Positions 8,023 through 16,117 of a stretch of 32,089 bases of DNA are shown one piece after another. Origin of the DNA: an uncultured Lachnospiraceae bacterium (lineage in GTDB: Bacteria > Bacillota > Clostridia > Lachnospirales > Lachnospiraceae); assembly GCA_944375815.1 (NCBI GenBank), contig CALWBA010000127.1, positions 1 to 32,089 on the forward strand. The letters are read 5' to 3'. Positions within the stretch are counted from its first letter, which is position 1. Each line of letters starts with the position of its first letter. A model generated the notes under the pieces. That model had not been told where the DNA came from, made no database searches, and saw only the letters and a program-made list of their open reading frames with translations. The position numbers were made by a program, and so were the translations under genes.

Positions 8023-10233
8023 ATGAATGATGACCGATTAAGAGACTTACTGGAAAAAATGACTCTGGAAGAAAAAGTAGGACAAATGGTTCAGATATCG
8101 GGGGAGTTTCTTGAAAAAGGCTCTGTGCTTACAGGACCTATGCTGGAAAAAGGATTTACTAATGAAGCCATATGTTTAGCCGGATCTGTAATAGGAATAC
8201 AGAATGCGGCAACAATGAGACGTATACAAAAGAATTATATGGAGCGACATCCACATGAAATACCTGCATTATTCATGATGGATGTAATTAATGGATATAG
8301 AACAGTCTTTCCCATTCCCCTTGCTCAGGGATGCGCCTTTGAGCCGGATCTTTCTGAAAAATGCTCAAGTGCCGCAGCAAGAGAGGCAGCATCAAGTGGA
8401 ATACATGTTACATTTGCCCCCATGGCAGATCTGGTAAGAGATGCGAGATGGGGAAGAGTAATGGAATCGCCGGGAGAGGATCCGTATCTTAATAGCTTGT
8501 ATTGCCGTGCCATGGTTAGAGGATTTCAAGGAGAAGATATAAAGTATTCTGGGAAAATAGCGGCGTGTGTTAAACATTTTGCAGCTTATGGAGCACCCGT
8601 GGCAGGAAGAGATTATAATACGGTGGAACTTTCGGAACATACACTGAGAGAGTTTTACATTCCGGCATACGACAGTGGAATAAAAGCCGGAGCAGAGATG
8701 GTTATGGCTGCATTTAATACAGTGAATAGGATTCCTTCAACAGGAAATAAATGGTTATTAAAAGATTTGCTCAGGAAGGAATTAGGATTTGACGGTGTGC
8801 TTATTTCAGACTGGGCAGCAATTGAAGAGTTAATTGCACATGGATATTGTAACGGAAGAAAAGAGGCTGCTGAAAAAGCGTTCGGTGCGGGGATAGATAT
8901 TGATATGATGTCAGGAATATATTCCGAGCACCTAAGTGATTTGGTAAGAAGCGAAACAATACATGAAAAGGAAATCGACAAGGCCGTATATAGAATTTTG
9001 CGGTTGAAAAACAGGTTGGGACTTTTTGAACATCCCTATAAAGACGCAGGAGAAGAAGAAGAGAAAAAATATTTCCTATGCCAAAAACATCGAAAAATTG
9101 CGCTGGAAGCTGCAGAAAAAAGTTGTGTATTATTAAAAAACGAAGGTGAATTTCCACTAAAAATCGGACGGAAAACAGCGTTTATCGGACCTTATGTAAA
9201 TACAAATAAACTTACCGGGTCATGGTCATTTACAGGTGATAAGAAAGAAATTGTATCCATAAAAGAAATTCTTTCGGAATATCCGGAGTATACAGAAAAT
9301 ATTACCTGTATGCAGGGAAGTCCTATGATAGAGTTCGACATGGAATTAAAAGGATTTGATGAAGAAGAAAAGGAAAAGATAAGTGGCGACGAGATAGAGA
9401 AGATGTTAGATGATGCGGAAGAGGTAGCTAAAGAGGCACAGTCAGTAGTGATGTTTCTAGGAGAGCATTTTCTACAGTCAGGAGAAGCAGCAAGTCGGGC
9501 ATATATAACCATTCCGAGTGTACAAAAACGTCTTTTTGATAGAGTTTACAATGTAAATAAAAATATATCAGTTGTGCTTTTTTCTGGAAGACCACTAGAT
9601 ATCATGGATATCAGCAGAAAAGCTAACGCCATTCTTTTGGCTTGGTTGCCGGGAACAGAGGGAGCTAGAGCAATAATGAATATTTTGACAGGGACAGCTG
9701 CACCTGAAGGAAAATTATCAATGAGTTTTCCTTGGAGTGTGGGTCAGATTCCAATTTTCTATAACAGCGATTCAACCGGGCGCCCCTATGATAACCATAT
9801 TCAACAGGATCGTTTTCGCTCAAGATATTTGGATATTCCTAATGAACCACTGTATCCTTTTGGTTATGGATTAACATATACTTCTTTTTCTATTTCAGAA
9901 GTTGTTCTTGACAGAACCCGAATAAGCAGAGGAGAGAAAATATGCGCTTCTGTTTTGGTAAAGAATACAGGAGGAAGAACGGGAATAGAGACTATTCAGA
10001 TGTATATACGGGACCTTGTAGCCAGTGTTGTAAGACCGGTAAAAGAATTAAAAGCCTTTAAAAAGATAACTATTTTACCGGGTGAAGAAAAAACGGTTTG
10101 TTTTGATATAGGGGAACAGGAATTAAGTTTCTACAAATCGGATGGAAGGTATGGATGCGAAGAGGGAAAATTTAGAGTTTATATAGGAACAGACAGCAGA
10201 ACAGATAATTTTAAAGAGTTTATTCTTGAATGA
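8023..10233 (+). CDS. Family 3 glycoside hydrolase (beta-glucosidase type)
   Basis: This encodes a 736-residue GH3 enzyme that removes terminal sugars, probably beta-linked glucose or xylose, from short glycosides. The N-terminal barrel carries KHFAAYG (K184, H185) and the nucleophile motif GVLISDW with D263. The second domain holds a GEHFLQSGEAASR segment (about 480-492) whose E488 lies where BglX-type enzymes have their acid/base. A fibronectin-like C-terminal domain follows PLYPFGYGLTYTSF. There is no signal peptide, so the enzyme should act in the cytoplasm on imported sugar. The ATG at 8023 is chosen over an in-frame GTG at 8002 because GGAGGG at 8011-8016 is six bases upstream. It is the last gene of the operon, and a terminator follows. 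Specificity cannot be read from the sequence. Confidence 0.94.
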   Translation: MNDDRLRDLLEKMTLEEKVGQMVQISGEFLEKGSVLTGPMLEKGFTNEAICLAGSVIGIQNAATMRRIQKNYMERHPHEIPALFMMDVINGYRTVFPIPLAQGCAFEPDLSEKCSSAAAREAASSGIHVTFAPMADLVRDARWGRVMESPGEDPYLNSLYCRAMVRGFQGEDIKYSGKIAACVKHFAAYGAPVAGRDYNTVELSEHTLREFYIPAYDSGIKAGAEMVMAAFNTVNRIPSTGNKWLLKDLLRKELGFDGVLISDWAAIEELIAHGYCNGRKEAAEKAFGAGIDIDMMSGIYSEHLSDLVRSETIHEKEIDKAVYRILRLKNRLGLFEHPYKDAGEEEEKKYFLCQKHRKIALEAAEKSCVLLKNEGEFPLKIGRKTAFIGPYVNTNKLTGSWSFTGDKKEIVSIKEILSEYPEYTENITCMQGSPMIEFDMELKGFDEEEKEKISGDEIEKMLDDAEEVAKEAQSVVMFLGEHFLQSGEAASRAYITIPSVQKRLFDRVYNVNKNISVVLFSGRPLDIMDISRKANAILLAWLPGTEGARAIMNILTGTAAPEGKLSMSFPWSVGQIPIFYNSDSTGRPYDNHIQQDRFRSRYLDIPNEPLYPFGYGLTYTSFSISEVVLDRTRISRGEKICASVLVKNTGGRTGIETIQMYIRDLVASVVRPVKELKAFKKITILPGEEKTVCFDIGEQELSFYKSDGRYGCEEGKFRVYIGTDSRTDNFKEFILE

Positions 10234-10309
10234 TAAGAGGCGAACAGGCAGGAAGCTGCAGTTGTAGAGATGCTGTAAAGAAATTACACCAAAATACAAA
10301 TAAGTAATA

Positions 10310-10356
10310 AAAACAGGACAAAGTATGTAGGATTTTGGATACTCTGTCCTGTTTTA
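10310..10356. terminator. Bidirectional terminator after the GH3 gene
   Basis: An 11-bp stem pairs AAAACAGGACA (10310-10320) with TGTCCTGTTTT (10345-10355), extended inside by AGTAT/ATACT. On the plus strand it ends in TTTT and closes the sugar operon. On the minus strand it is followed by TTTTTATTA, so it could also terminate leftward transcription from the kinase gene at 11071, which now ends about 715 bases away. Bases 10234-10309 hold nothing else that I can identify. Confidence 0.8.
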
Positions 10357-10360
10357 ACAT

Positions 10361-11067
10361 GTGTGCCGGGCGGTGCACGTTTTGCTTGCATGCCATGGAC
10401 ACACTTTCACAGATAAAAGTCTTGGATCTGATCAAGTAGTGGAGAATGTATAACTGAATAGCAAGGGCATCCGTTGAGAGAGGGAATATGAAGGAAACTG
10501 TAAGCGAAATTTTAGTCTGATGGACAGAAATCGCATTTGAGGAGAGGGAAAGAAAAGTGAAGCGTTAGGAAGATTTGAGAGTAAGGGTTCGAAAGGAGAA
10601 ATCCCAAAGCCAGGCGGAGAGTGTATAAGCTGGGTATCCCGGCGGTCATCAACTCAATATCCAATAGGCAATATTCCCGATCGATGCCAATATACAAGTT
10701 GCTGCTTTGGGAAGATAGCTTTGGTTACCATCTGGGGTGTGATGTTATTTTCGAGATAAAAGAGTGATGCAGATAGTAAAGCGGTATCTGGAAAGAGAAG
10801 TGCTGGAGAACAGTGTCGGAACAGAAATAGAGGAATGATTCTTGCAGGATGAGAATCGATGTACAACATCGAAAGCCAGAATAGATGAATATACTATCGG
10901 ATACAGACGAGTCTCTGGAAACAGTAGAAATAAAGTAATAACTGGGCCTTTTATGATTTAGGCAGAGCGTATCAGTCTCTGCGCGTCAACTATTGGAACC
11001 TTCGTGTACTGAATAGTACGCATTGCGGTGTGAGAGGACGGCGAATAACCGCCGCCTCTTACTCTAT
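10361..11067 (+). mobile_element. Decayed group II intron remnant, right copy
   Basis: About 707 bases with both ends of a group II intron recognisable. The 5' end is GTGTG at 10361-10365, matching the GUGYG consensus. A conserved-looking ribozyme block follows at 10438-10545. Frameshifted reverse transcriptase scraps lie at 10598-10838. At the 3' end, 10995-11030 looks like domain V, and 11033-11059 folds as a domain VI stem (CGGCG 39-43 with CGCCG 50-54; AGAGG 33-37 with CCTCT 55-59). An A at 11061 lies seven bases before the 3' end (CTAT, 11067), as expected for the branch point. A complete element would be over 2 kb, so most of the protein gene is gone. The usual domain V triad near 11000 appears mutated (TTC where I expect CGC), so it should not splice. 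It starts five bases after a terminator. Confidence 0.82.
10598..10838 (+). pseudogene. Fragments of a group II intron reverse transcriptase
   Basis: Three pieces of a LtrA-type reverse transcriptase can be read in order but in shifted frames. EIPKPGG is at 10598-10618. LGIPAVINS at 10630-10656 continues in frame to MPIYKLLLWEDSFGYHLG and stops at TGA 10765-10767. A third piece, QIVKRYLEREVLENSVGTEIEE, is at 10770-10835 and is followed by TGA. Intact family members read roughly PKPGGG-RKLGIPTVIDR, then PIYE--FSDNSFGFRPGR, and later a KYL--GV--NG----TEEG segment, so the order and spacing fit if the first catalytic aspartate region was deleted. The YADD motif, maturase domain and any endonuclease domain are missing. 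The protein is not functional. The family identification is by eye. Confidence 0.82.
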
Positions 11068-11070
11068 GCG

Positions 11071-12492
11071 TTACTGTTTCTGTTCTGCCTTGGAAAGCGT
11101 AAAAATAAATTCCGATCCTACACCTTCTGTACTGATCACATTGATATTCTGGTTATGTGCGTTGATAATTTCCTTTACAATTGAAAGCCCCAGTCCGGTA
11201 CCTTTTCGATCTTTGCCGCGGGAAGAATCGATTTTATAGAATCGATCGAAAACTTTCTTGAGGCTGTCTGCCGGAATGCCGATGCCCGAATCTTTGACAG
11301 AGACGAAGACGGTTCCATGCTTTTCCGTTGTCTCCACAACAATTGTGGAGTGGTCATAGCTGAACTTAATCGCATTGTCGATAAGATTGTAGAGTACCTG
11401 CTGAATCTTCTCCATATCTGCAGTGACCATTAATGTCCTGGAGGAGAAAATGAGCTGGATAGAAAGCTGTTTCTGCCGGCAGCTTCCCTCAAACGAAGCG
11501 GCAGTGTTTTTGATGACAGCGTTGATGTCAAAGTCTGAGATATCAAGCATCTTGCCGATATCACTGATATTGTTGAGGGTGAGCAGGCTGCGGGTCAGTT
11601 TGTTGAGCCTCTCTGTCTCGAAAAGCACAATGCCGAGATACTTTTCGTACATATCCGGAGAAATTGTGCCGTCCAGAATCGCCTCCACATAACCCTTGAT
11701 GGAAGTCAGGGGCGAGCGGAAGTCGTGAGAGACATTGGCGATAAATTTCTTCTGGGATTCCCCGGTTTTGCTCAGCTCCTCAGCCATATAATTCAGTGTG
11801 CCTGCCAGATACCCCATCTCGTCGTTCGTAACAACAGGAATTTTGTGCGTCAGATTTCCGGATGCATATTCCTTAGCGCCCTCTGTGATATGATGCAGAG
11901 GGCGATAAAATTTCAGCGAGAAAAATATCAGCAGAAGCGCCAGCATCAGATAATCCAGTCCGCAGATGATGTAGACGGAGAGCAGCAGATCTTCGCGCTC
12001 CGTATAGACTACAGACAGCGGAAGATGCATAGTCACATAACCCTTCGTATTCATTCCATAGGTAATGGGTGCCATCACACTGAGACAGTCGGAGGAAAAG
12101 TATCCGAAGAAATCTCCTATAGAATAATAGCCGGAATCCCATTTGGCGGGGTTAAAGCCGTCGATCGTTTCGCTTTCCGTCTCTGTGACCAGGGGTTTCT
12201 CCGTATCGAGCAGAATCTTTCGGTCAGGACTTAAAATCAGAATCTGCGCATCCTGGTATGTACCTACAGCGAGCAGATTGTAGTACGTCGCCTCCAGAGA
12301 GGATTTCTCCAGATACGTCGAAGAGGAGAGACTTTCCGCGATGGCGACAGACTCCTTATACAGAGAGTTGGCACTGGATTCCACAAGATGATTTTCAATG
12401 AGATGGGATCCCAGAGTTGCGATCAGGACAAATGCGCACACGCCCAGAAGCGCGTACAGCGTCATAAACTTCTGGTACAGCGTACGCTTCAT
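11071..12492 (-). CDS. Membrane sensor histidine kinase, HAMP/HisKA type
   Basis: This encodes a 473-residue kinase partnered with the OmpR-type regulator upstream. It has a membrane segment at about residues 9-30, an extracellular domain of about 135 residues, a second membrane segment (about 168-192), and a HAMP linker. The HisKA domain follows, with NVSHDFRSPLTSIKGY carrying the phosphorylated H256. The ATPase domain shows the N box (LIDNAIKFS), the G1 box DSGIGIP, the F box DRFYKID and the G2 box KGTGLGLSIV. Its ATG overlaps the regulator's stop codon by one base, so the two are co-translated. The signal is unknown. The stop codon is only three bases from the 3' end of the decayed group II intron, and no terminator lies between the gene and that remnant. 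Confidence 0.95.
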   Translation of the reverse strand: MKRTLYQKFMTLYALLGVCAFVLIATLGSHLIENHLVESSANSLYKESVAIAESLSSSTYLEKSSLEATYYNLLAVGTYQDAQILILSPDRKILLDTEKPLVTETESETIDGFNPAKWDSGYYSIGDFFGYFSSDCLSVMAPITYGMNTKGYVTMHLPLSVVYTEREDLLLSVYIICGLDYLMLALLLIFFSLKFYRPLHHITEGAKEYASGNLTHKIPVVTNDEMGYLAGTLNYMAEELSKTGESQKKFIANVSHDFRSPLTSIKGYVEAILDGTISPDMYEKYLGIVLFETERLNKLTRSLLTLNNISDIGKMLDISDFDINAVIKNTAASFEGSCRQKQLSIQLIFSSRTLMVTADMEKIQQVLYNLIDNAIKFSYDHSTIVVETTEKHGTVFVSVKDSGIGIPADSLKKVFDRFYKIDSSRGKDRKGTGLGLSIVKEIINAHNQNINVISTEGVGSEFIFTLSKAEQKQ

Positions 12493-13193
12493 CAGGATTT
12501 AACCTCGAATTTATAGCCGATTCCCCAGACCGTGCTGATTGCCCAGTTGGAGTTATCCTTGATTTTCTCACGCAGTCTTTTGATATGCACATCCACAGTA
12601 CGTGTGTCCCCGATGTACTCATATCCCCAGATATGGTCAAGAAGCTGTTCCCTTGTAAATACCTGATTCGGCGAAGAGGCCAGGAAGTATAAGAGCTCCA
12701 GTTCCTTTGGCGGCATGTCAACGTTTTCGCCCCGGTAAGTGACAGAGTAGTTTGTCTGATTTACGATCAGATCCGGATATTCTACATACTTTCCGGTTGT
12801 CTGGGAAATTGCCGGCTTAGCCGGCTCGAAGCGGCGAAGTACCGCTTTGACACGTGCCACGAGCTCTTTAGAGTCAAACGGCTTGATCATATAGTCATCA
12901 GCACCGAGTTCAAGTCCCAGTACCTTATCGAAAATTTCTCCCTTTGCAGAGAGCATAATGATCGGAACATTGGACTTCTGGCGAAGCTCACGGCATACCT
13001 GATAACCATCCATGCCCGGAAGCATCAGATCCAGCAGGATCAGGTTCGGGCGGAACGTTTCGAATTCCCTGAGAGCCGCCTCACCGTCGTTGACGATCTT
13101 GCTGTCAAAGCACTCCTTGGTCAGATACAGAGAAATCAGCTCCGCAATATTGTTGTCGTCGTCTACAATCAGAATTTTCTGTTTTGCTGCCAT
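12492..13193 (-). CDS. OmpR/PhoB-family response regulator
   Basis: This encodes a 233-residue regulator. The receiver domain has the acidic triplet DDD at 11-13, the phosphorylated D55 in LLDLMLPGMDG, the conserved threonine position replaced by serine in IMLSAKGE, and the lysine in YMIKPFD. The C-terminal winged helix (about 135-230) contains LELLYFLASSPNQVFTREQL, HIWGYEYIGDTRTVDVHI and RLREKI. AAGGAG seven bases upstream supports the ATG at 13193. It lies 57 bases downstream of mutS2, with a GC-rich hairpin but no T run between them, so some transcripts may run through from mutS2. Targets are unknown. Confidence 0.96.
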   Translation of the reverse strand: MAAKQKILIVDDDNNIAELISLYLTKECFDSKIVNDGEAALREFETFRPNLILLDLMLPGMDGYQVCRELRQKSNVPIIMLSAKGEIFDKVLGLELGADDYMIKPFDSKELVARVKAVLRRFEPAKPAISQTTGKYVEYPDLIVNQTNYSVTYRGENVDMPPKELELLYFLASSPNQVFTREQLLDHIWGYEYIGDTRTVDVHIKRLREKIKDNSNWAISTVWGIGYKFEVKS

Positions 13194-13214
13194 ATCGAAT
13201 CTCCTTATCAGGCC

Positions 13215-13239
13215 CCCGCTGCTCTGTGACGGCAGCGGG
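13215..13239 (-). other. GC-rich hairpin between mutS2 and the regulator gene
   Basis: CCCGCTGC (13215-13222) pairs with GCAGCGGG (13232-13239) around a 9-base loop. No T tract follows on the minus strand, so full termination of mutS2 mRNA is not expected; partial termination or mRNA processing is possible. Confidence 0.55.
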
Positions 13240-13250
13240 AGTGCCCTGCA

Positions 13251-15629
13251 TTATTTCTTGAACGTTACGATAGTTACGCCGGCGTCTCCTTCGCCGAATT
13301 CTCCGAGGCGGAAAGAATCCACGTATTTCAGCCGCCTCAGATATCCATGTACTGCCTTTCGCAGAGCTCCTGTGCCTTTACCGTGAACAACACGCACACT
13401 GGGCAGATGTGCCAGATAAGCGTCATCGAGATACTTATCCAGAGTAGCCAGAGCCTCGTCCACAGTCTGTCCGAGAAGGTTAATCTCGGTGGAAACGGAG
13501 GCGGACTTGTTCATCTTAAGTTTGCCGGTTCCTGTTTTCTGGAACTTTGCAGAAGTAATCACGGGCTCGTCGAGAAGCTGCAGATCAGAGATATGCACCT
13601 TTGTCCGCATGATGCCAAGCTGGGCAAATAAAAATCCCTTTGAATCAGGCATTGTGCTGACAGTGCCTTTCAGATTGAGACTCAGAACCTTGACAGCATC
13701 TCCGATGTGAAGATCAGAGGGCTTTAAGACCTTTGACGGAGCGGCGGTCTTCTTAGAGGACATATTCTTTTCCGCTTTGGTCATCTTCTCGCGCAGCTTT
13801 GTTCTTTCTTTTTCCATTTCGGAGACAGAGATATTCGCCTTTCCGAATTTATGGAAATTCTTCATCGTCTGGTCGGCGAATTCCTTTGCCTCACGCAGGA
13901 TGGCATGTGCCTCCTGGTTTGCATCCTGCAGCAGCTTCTCACGCTGCTGGTCGAGCTTTTCCTGCTTTGCTGAGAGCTTTTCTTTTAACTGGCTGATCTC
14001 TGCTTTATATTTTGCAACTTCTTCGCGTTCGCGCTCGAGCAGAACGCGGTTCTCTTCCAGACTTGAAATCACGTCCTCAAAGGATTCATCCTGTTCGGAG
14101 ATCTGCTTTTTGGCCTCACTGATAATATAATCCGGAAGCCCTAACTTGCTTGAAATCGCAAAAGCATTACTTTTTCCGGGCACACCGATTAACAGGCGGT
14201 ATGTCGGGCGCAGTGTTTCCACATCAAACTCGCAGCAGGCATTTTCCACACCGGGAGTTGAGAGCGCATAAACCTTCAGCTCACTGTAGTGAGTCGTAGC
14301 CATGGTACGCACCTTGCGTCCGTGCAGATCCGAGAGGATAGCAATTGCAAGAGCTGCGCCTTCTGTCGGATCGGTTCCCGCACCGAGCTCATCGAAGAGA
14401 ACAAGGGAATGCTCATCAGCTTTCTCCAGAAATGATACTACATTCGTCATATGAGAGGAGAAGGTACTTAAAGACTGTTCGATACTCTGCTCGTCACCGA
14501 TATCTGCGTATACCTCATCGAATACAGCAAGAGAGGAACGGTCGAGTGCCGGAATATGAAGACCTGCCTGTCCCATAAGGGTGAGAAGGCCGACAGTCTT
14601 TAAGGATACAGTCTTTCCTCCGGTATTTGGTCCTGTGACCACGAGCAGATCAAAGTCTTTGCCGAGGGTGATATCAATCGGCACGACTTTCTTTTTATCA
14701 ATCAGCGGGTGACGTCCTTTACGGATATTGATATATCCCTCGGAGTTGAAAACCGGCTGATTTGCATTCTGCTCCATTGCAAGAAATCCGCGGGCAAAGA
14801 TAAAGTCGAGATCCACCATTGTCTCCAGGTCATAGAGAATACTTTCACGATACTGTGCAGCCTCCTCGCTGAGGTTGGAGAGGATAATCTCGATTTCCTT
14901 TTCTTCCTTTAACTCCAGCTCACGGATCTCGTTGTTCAGTTTTACGATGGCCATAGGCTCTACAAATATGGTGGATCCGGTTGAGGACTGGTCGTGAATC
15001 ATACCGGGCACCTGGCCGCGATATTCTGATTTAACCGGGATGCAGTAGCGGCCATTTCTCATGGTTACCACAGAGTCCTGCAGATATGTGCGGAGAGATC
15101 CGTTTACCAGTGAATTTAACTGGCTGTGGATACGCTCCCCGGTATTTTTCATTGCGCGGCGGATCTGTTTTAATCCCGGACTTGCGTCATCGCTGATCTC
15201 TTCCTCGGAGATAATGCAGGCACGGATGCGCATAGTCAGCGGAGTCAGCGGCTCCAGTGCATCGAAAAGCTCGTCGAGAGAATCGGGCTGATCCTCGGCG
15301 TTATCCCTTCTGCCGTAGGACTTAACACGGGCACAGTTTTCCAGAAGTCCGCAAATCTGCAGAAGTTCTCCGGTACCCAGTATGCTGCCGATCTCGAGAC
15401 GCTTTAATGTGCCGCGGATGTCCTTTGCTCCGCCGAAGGAGATGTTTCCCTTGCGGAACAGACGCGTCAGAGCATCGTGCGTCTGCTGCTGCATGCGCTC
15501 AATCTCGCGCAGATTGGAAGAAGGCATCAGCTTTCTGCACTTATCCTGCCCGAGCGGCGAGCTCGCGTGTTCCGTGAGCTGGTCAATAATTTTATAATAT
15601 TCCAGTGTGTTGCATGCTTTCTGATTCAT
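13251..15629 (-). CDS. mutS2: MutS2 family ATPase/endonuclease
   Basis: This encodes a full-length 792-residue MutS2. It has the MutS-like core and clamp (about 1-320), the ATPase with Walker A GPNTGGKT at 333-340 and a Walker B of the form LVLFDELGAGTDP, and a long Glu/Lys/Gln-rich coiled coil (about 510-640). A KOW-like segment and the C-terminal Smr domain with INLLGQTVDEAL and VVHGKGTGALR follow. MutS2 is known to act on branched DNA, to suppress homologous recombination and, in Bacillus, to rescue collided ribosomes; it lacks the mismatch-recognition domain of MutS. AAGGAA upstream of the ATG and a promoter-like sequence at 15663-15691 support the start. Downstream, the two-component genes follow on the same strand. 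Confidence 0.97.
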   Translation of the reverse strand: MNQKACNTLEYYKIIDQLTEHASSPLGQDKCRKLMPSSNLREIERMQQQTHDALTRLFRKGNISFGGAKDIRGTLKRLEIGSILGTGELLQICGLLENCARVKSYGRRDNAEDQPDSLDELFDALEPLTPLTMRIRACIISEEEISDDASPGLKQIRRAMKNTGERIHSQLNSLVNGSLRTYLQDSVVTMRNGRYCIPVKSEYRGQVPGMIHDQSSTGSTIFVEPMAIVKLNNEIRELELKEEKEIEIILSNLSEEAAQYRESILYDLETMVDLDFIFARGFLAMEQNANQPVFNSEGYINIRKGRHPLIDKKKVVPIDITLGKDFDLLVVTGPNTGGKTVSLKTVGLLTLMGQAGLHIPALDRSSLAVFDEVYADIGDEQSIEQSLSTFSSHMTNVVSFLEKADEHSLVLFDELGAGTDPTEGAALAIAILSDLHGRKVRTMATTHYSELKVYALSTPGVENACCEFDVETLRPTYRLLIGVPGKSNAFAISSKLGLPDYIISEAKKQISEQDESFEDVISSLEENRVLLEREREEVAKYKAEISQLKEKLSAKQEKLDQQREKLLQDANQEAHAILREAKEFADQTMKNFHKFGKANISVSEMEKERTKLREKMTKAEKNMSSKKTAAPSKVLKPSDLHIGDAVKVLSLNLKGTVSTMPDSKGFLFAQLGIMRTKVHISDLQLLDEPVITSAKFQKTGTGKLKMNKSASVSTEINLLGQTVDEALATLDKYLDDAYLAHLPSVRVVHGKGTGALRKAVHGYLRRLKYVDSFRLGEFGEGDAGVTIVTFKK

Positions 15630-15662
15630 GTACGTATTCCTTTTTTATAAATTTACTCTTTC

Positions 15663-15691
15663 ATTTTACTCTATAGAGAGCGGGATGAAAA
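15663..15691 (-). promoter_or_regulatory. Candidate promoter of mutS2
   Basis: On the minus strand, TTTTCA (15686-15691) and TAAAAT (15663-15668) are spaced by exactly 17 bases, about 34 bases upstream of the mutS2 start. The -10 is good and the -35 matches TTGACA at four of six positions. Confidence 0.45.
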
Positions 15692-15702
15692 GAGGAGAAT
15701 GT

Positions 15703-15736
15703 AAAAAAGGCAACCACTGACGGGATGGTTGCCTTA
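15703..15736 (-). terminator. Terminator of rpsT
   Basis: A perfect 10-bp stem (15707-15716 with 15726-15735, AAGGCAACCA/TGGTTGCCTT) with a 9-base loop is followed on the minus strand by a run of six Ts (15708-15703). It lies 17 bases past the rpsT stop. Confidence 0.9.
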
Positions 15737-15753
15737 AAAATCTTTCAAATAGT

Positions 15754-16017
15754 TTATGCGATTGAGTTTACAGCTTTGCTCAAACGGGACACTTTTCTAG
15801 CTGCGTTGTTCTTGTGGTAAACGCCCTTAGAAGCTGCCTTATTAATGGTAGCGATCGCATTGCTTAAAGCCTCTGTAGCCGCTGCCTTATCGTTTGCTGC
15901 TACTGCTGCATCCACTTTCTTCATAGCTGTCTTAACAGCGGAACGGATAGATTTATTTCTAGCAGCCTTTGTTCTGTTTACAAGGATTCTCTTTTTTGCA
16001 GATTTAATATTAGCCAA
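15754..16017 (-). CDS. rpsT: 30S ribosomal protein S20
   Basis: This encodes 87 residues of ribosomal protein S20, a basic helical protein that binds the 5' domain of 16S rRNA early in small-subunit assembly. The sequence begins ANIKSAKKRILVNRTKAARN after the initiator and shows the family's GVYHKNNAARKVSRL C-terminal segment. The start is a TTG at 16017, chosen because GGAGGTG (16030-16024) is six bases upstream and because S20 proteins begin MANIKSAKKR. A further in-frame TTG at 16032 overlaps the ribosome binding site and is not used. It is monocistronic, with its own strong promoter and terminator, and is divergent from gpr. Confidence 0.96.
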   Translation of the reverse strand: MANIKSAKKRILVNRTKAARNKSIRSAVKTAMKKVDAAVAANDKAAATEALSNAIATINKAASKGVYHKNNAARKVSRLSKAVNSIA

Positions 16018-16069
16018 ACTGCACACCTCCAATATTCTTTTTCAATGTTTTTGTGTTCTATAGGGTGAT

Positions 16070-16099
16070 ACATAAAAACTGACACGGACGTTTTTATGT
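16070..16099 (-). other. Hairpin in the rpsT leader
   Basis: A perfect 10-bp stem (ACATAAAAAC/GTTTTTATGT, 16070-16079 with 16090-16099) with a 10-base loop falls in the rpsT 5' untranslated region, just after the expected transcript start near 16110. No T run follows. It could be a stability element or part of an autoregulatory leader; nothing decides between these. Confidence 0.55.
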
Positions 16100-16117
16100 C
16101 TTTAAACATGCTCATTC

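Noticed and set aside
10512..10869. Short minus-strand open frames in the right intron remnant
   Set aside because: The plus strand carries the reverse-transcriptase pieces in this interval, so these are chance frames.
590..11067. A composite transposon or integrative element with attachment sites
   Set aside because: No transposase, integrase, terminal inverted repeats, target duplication or tRNA edge was seen; only group II intron remnants flank the block.
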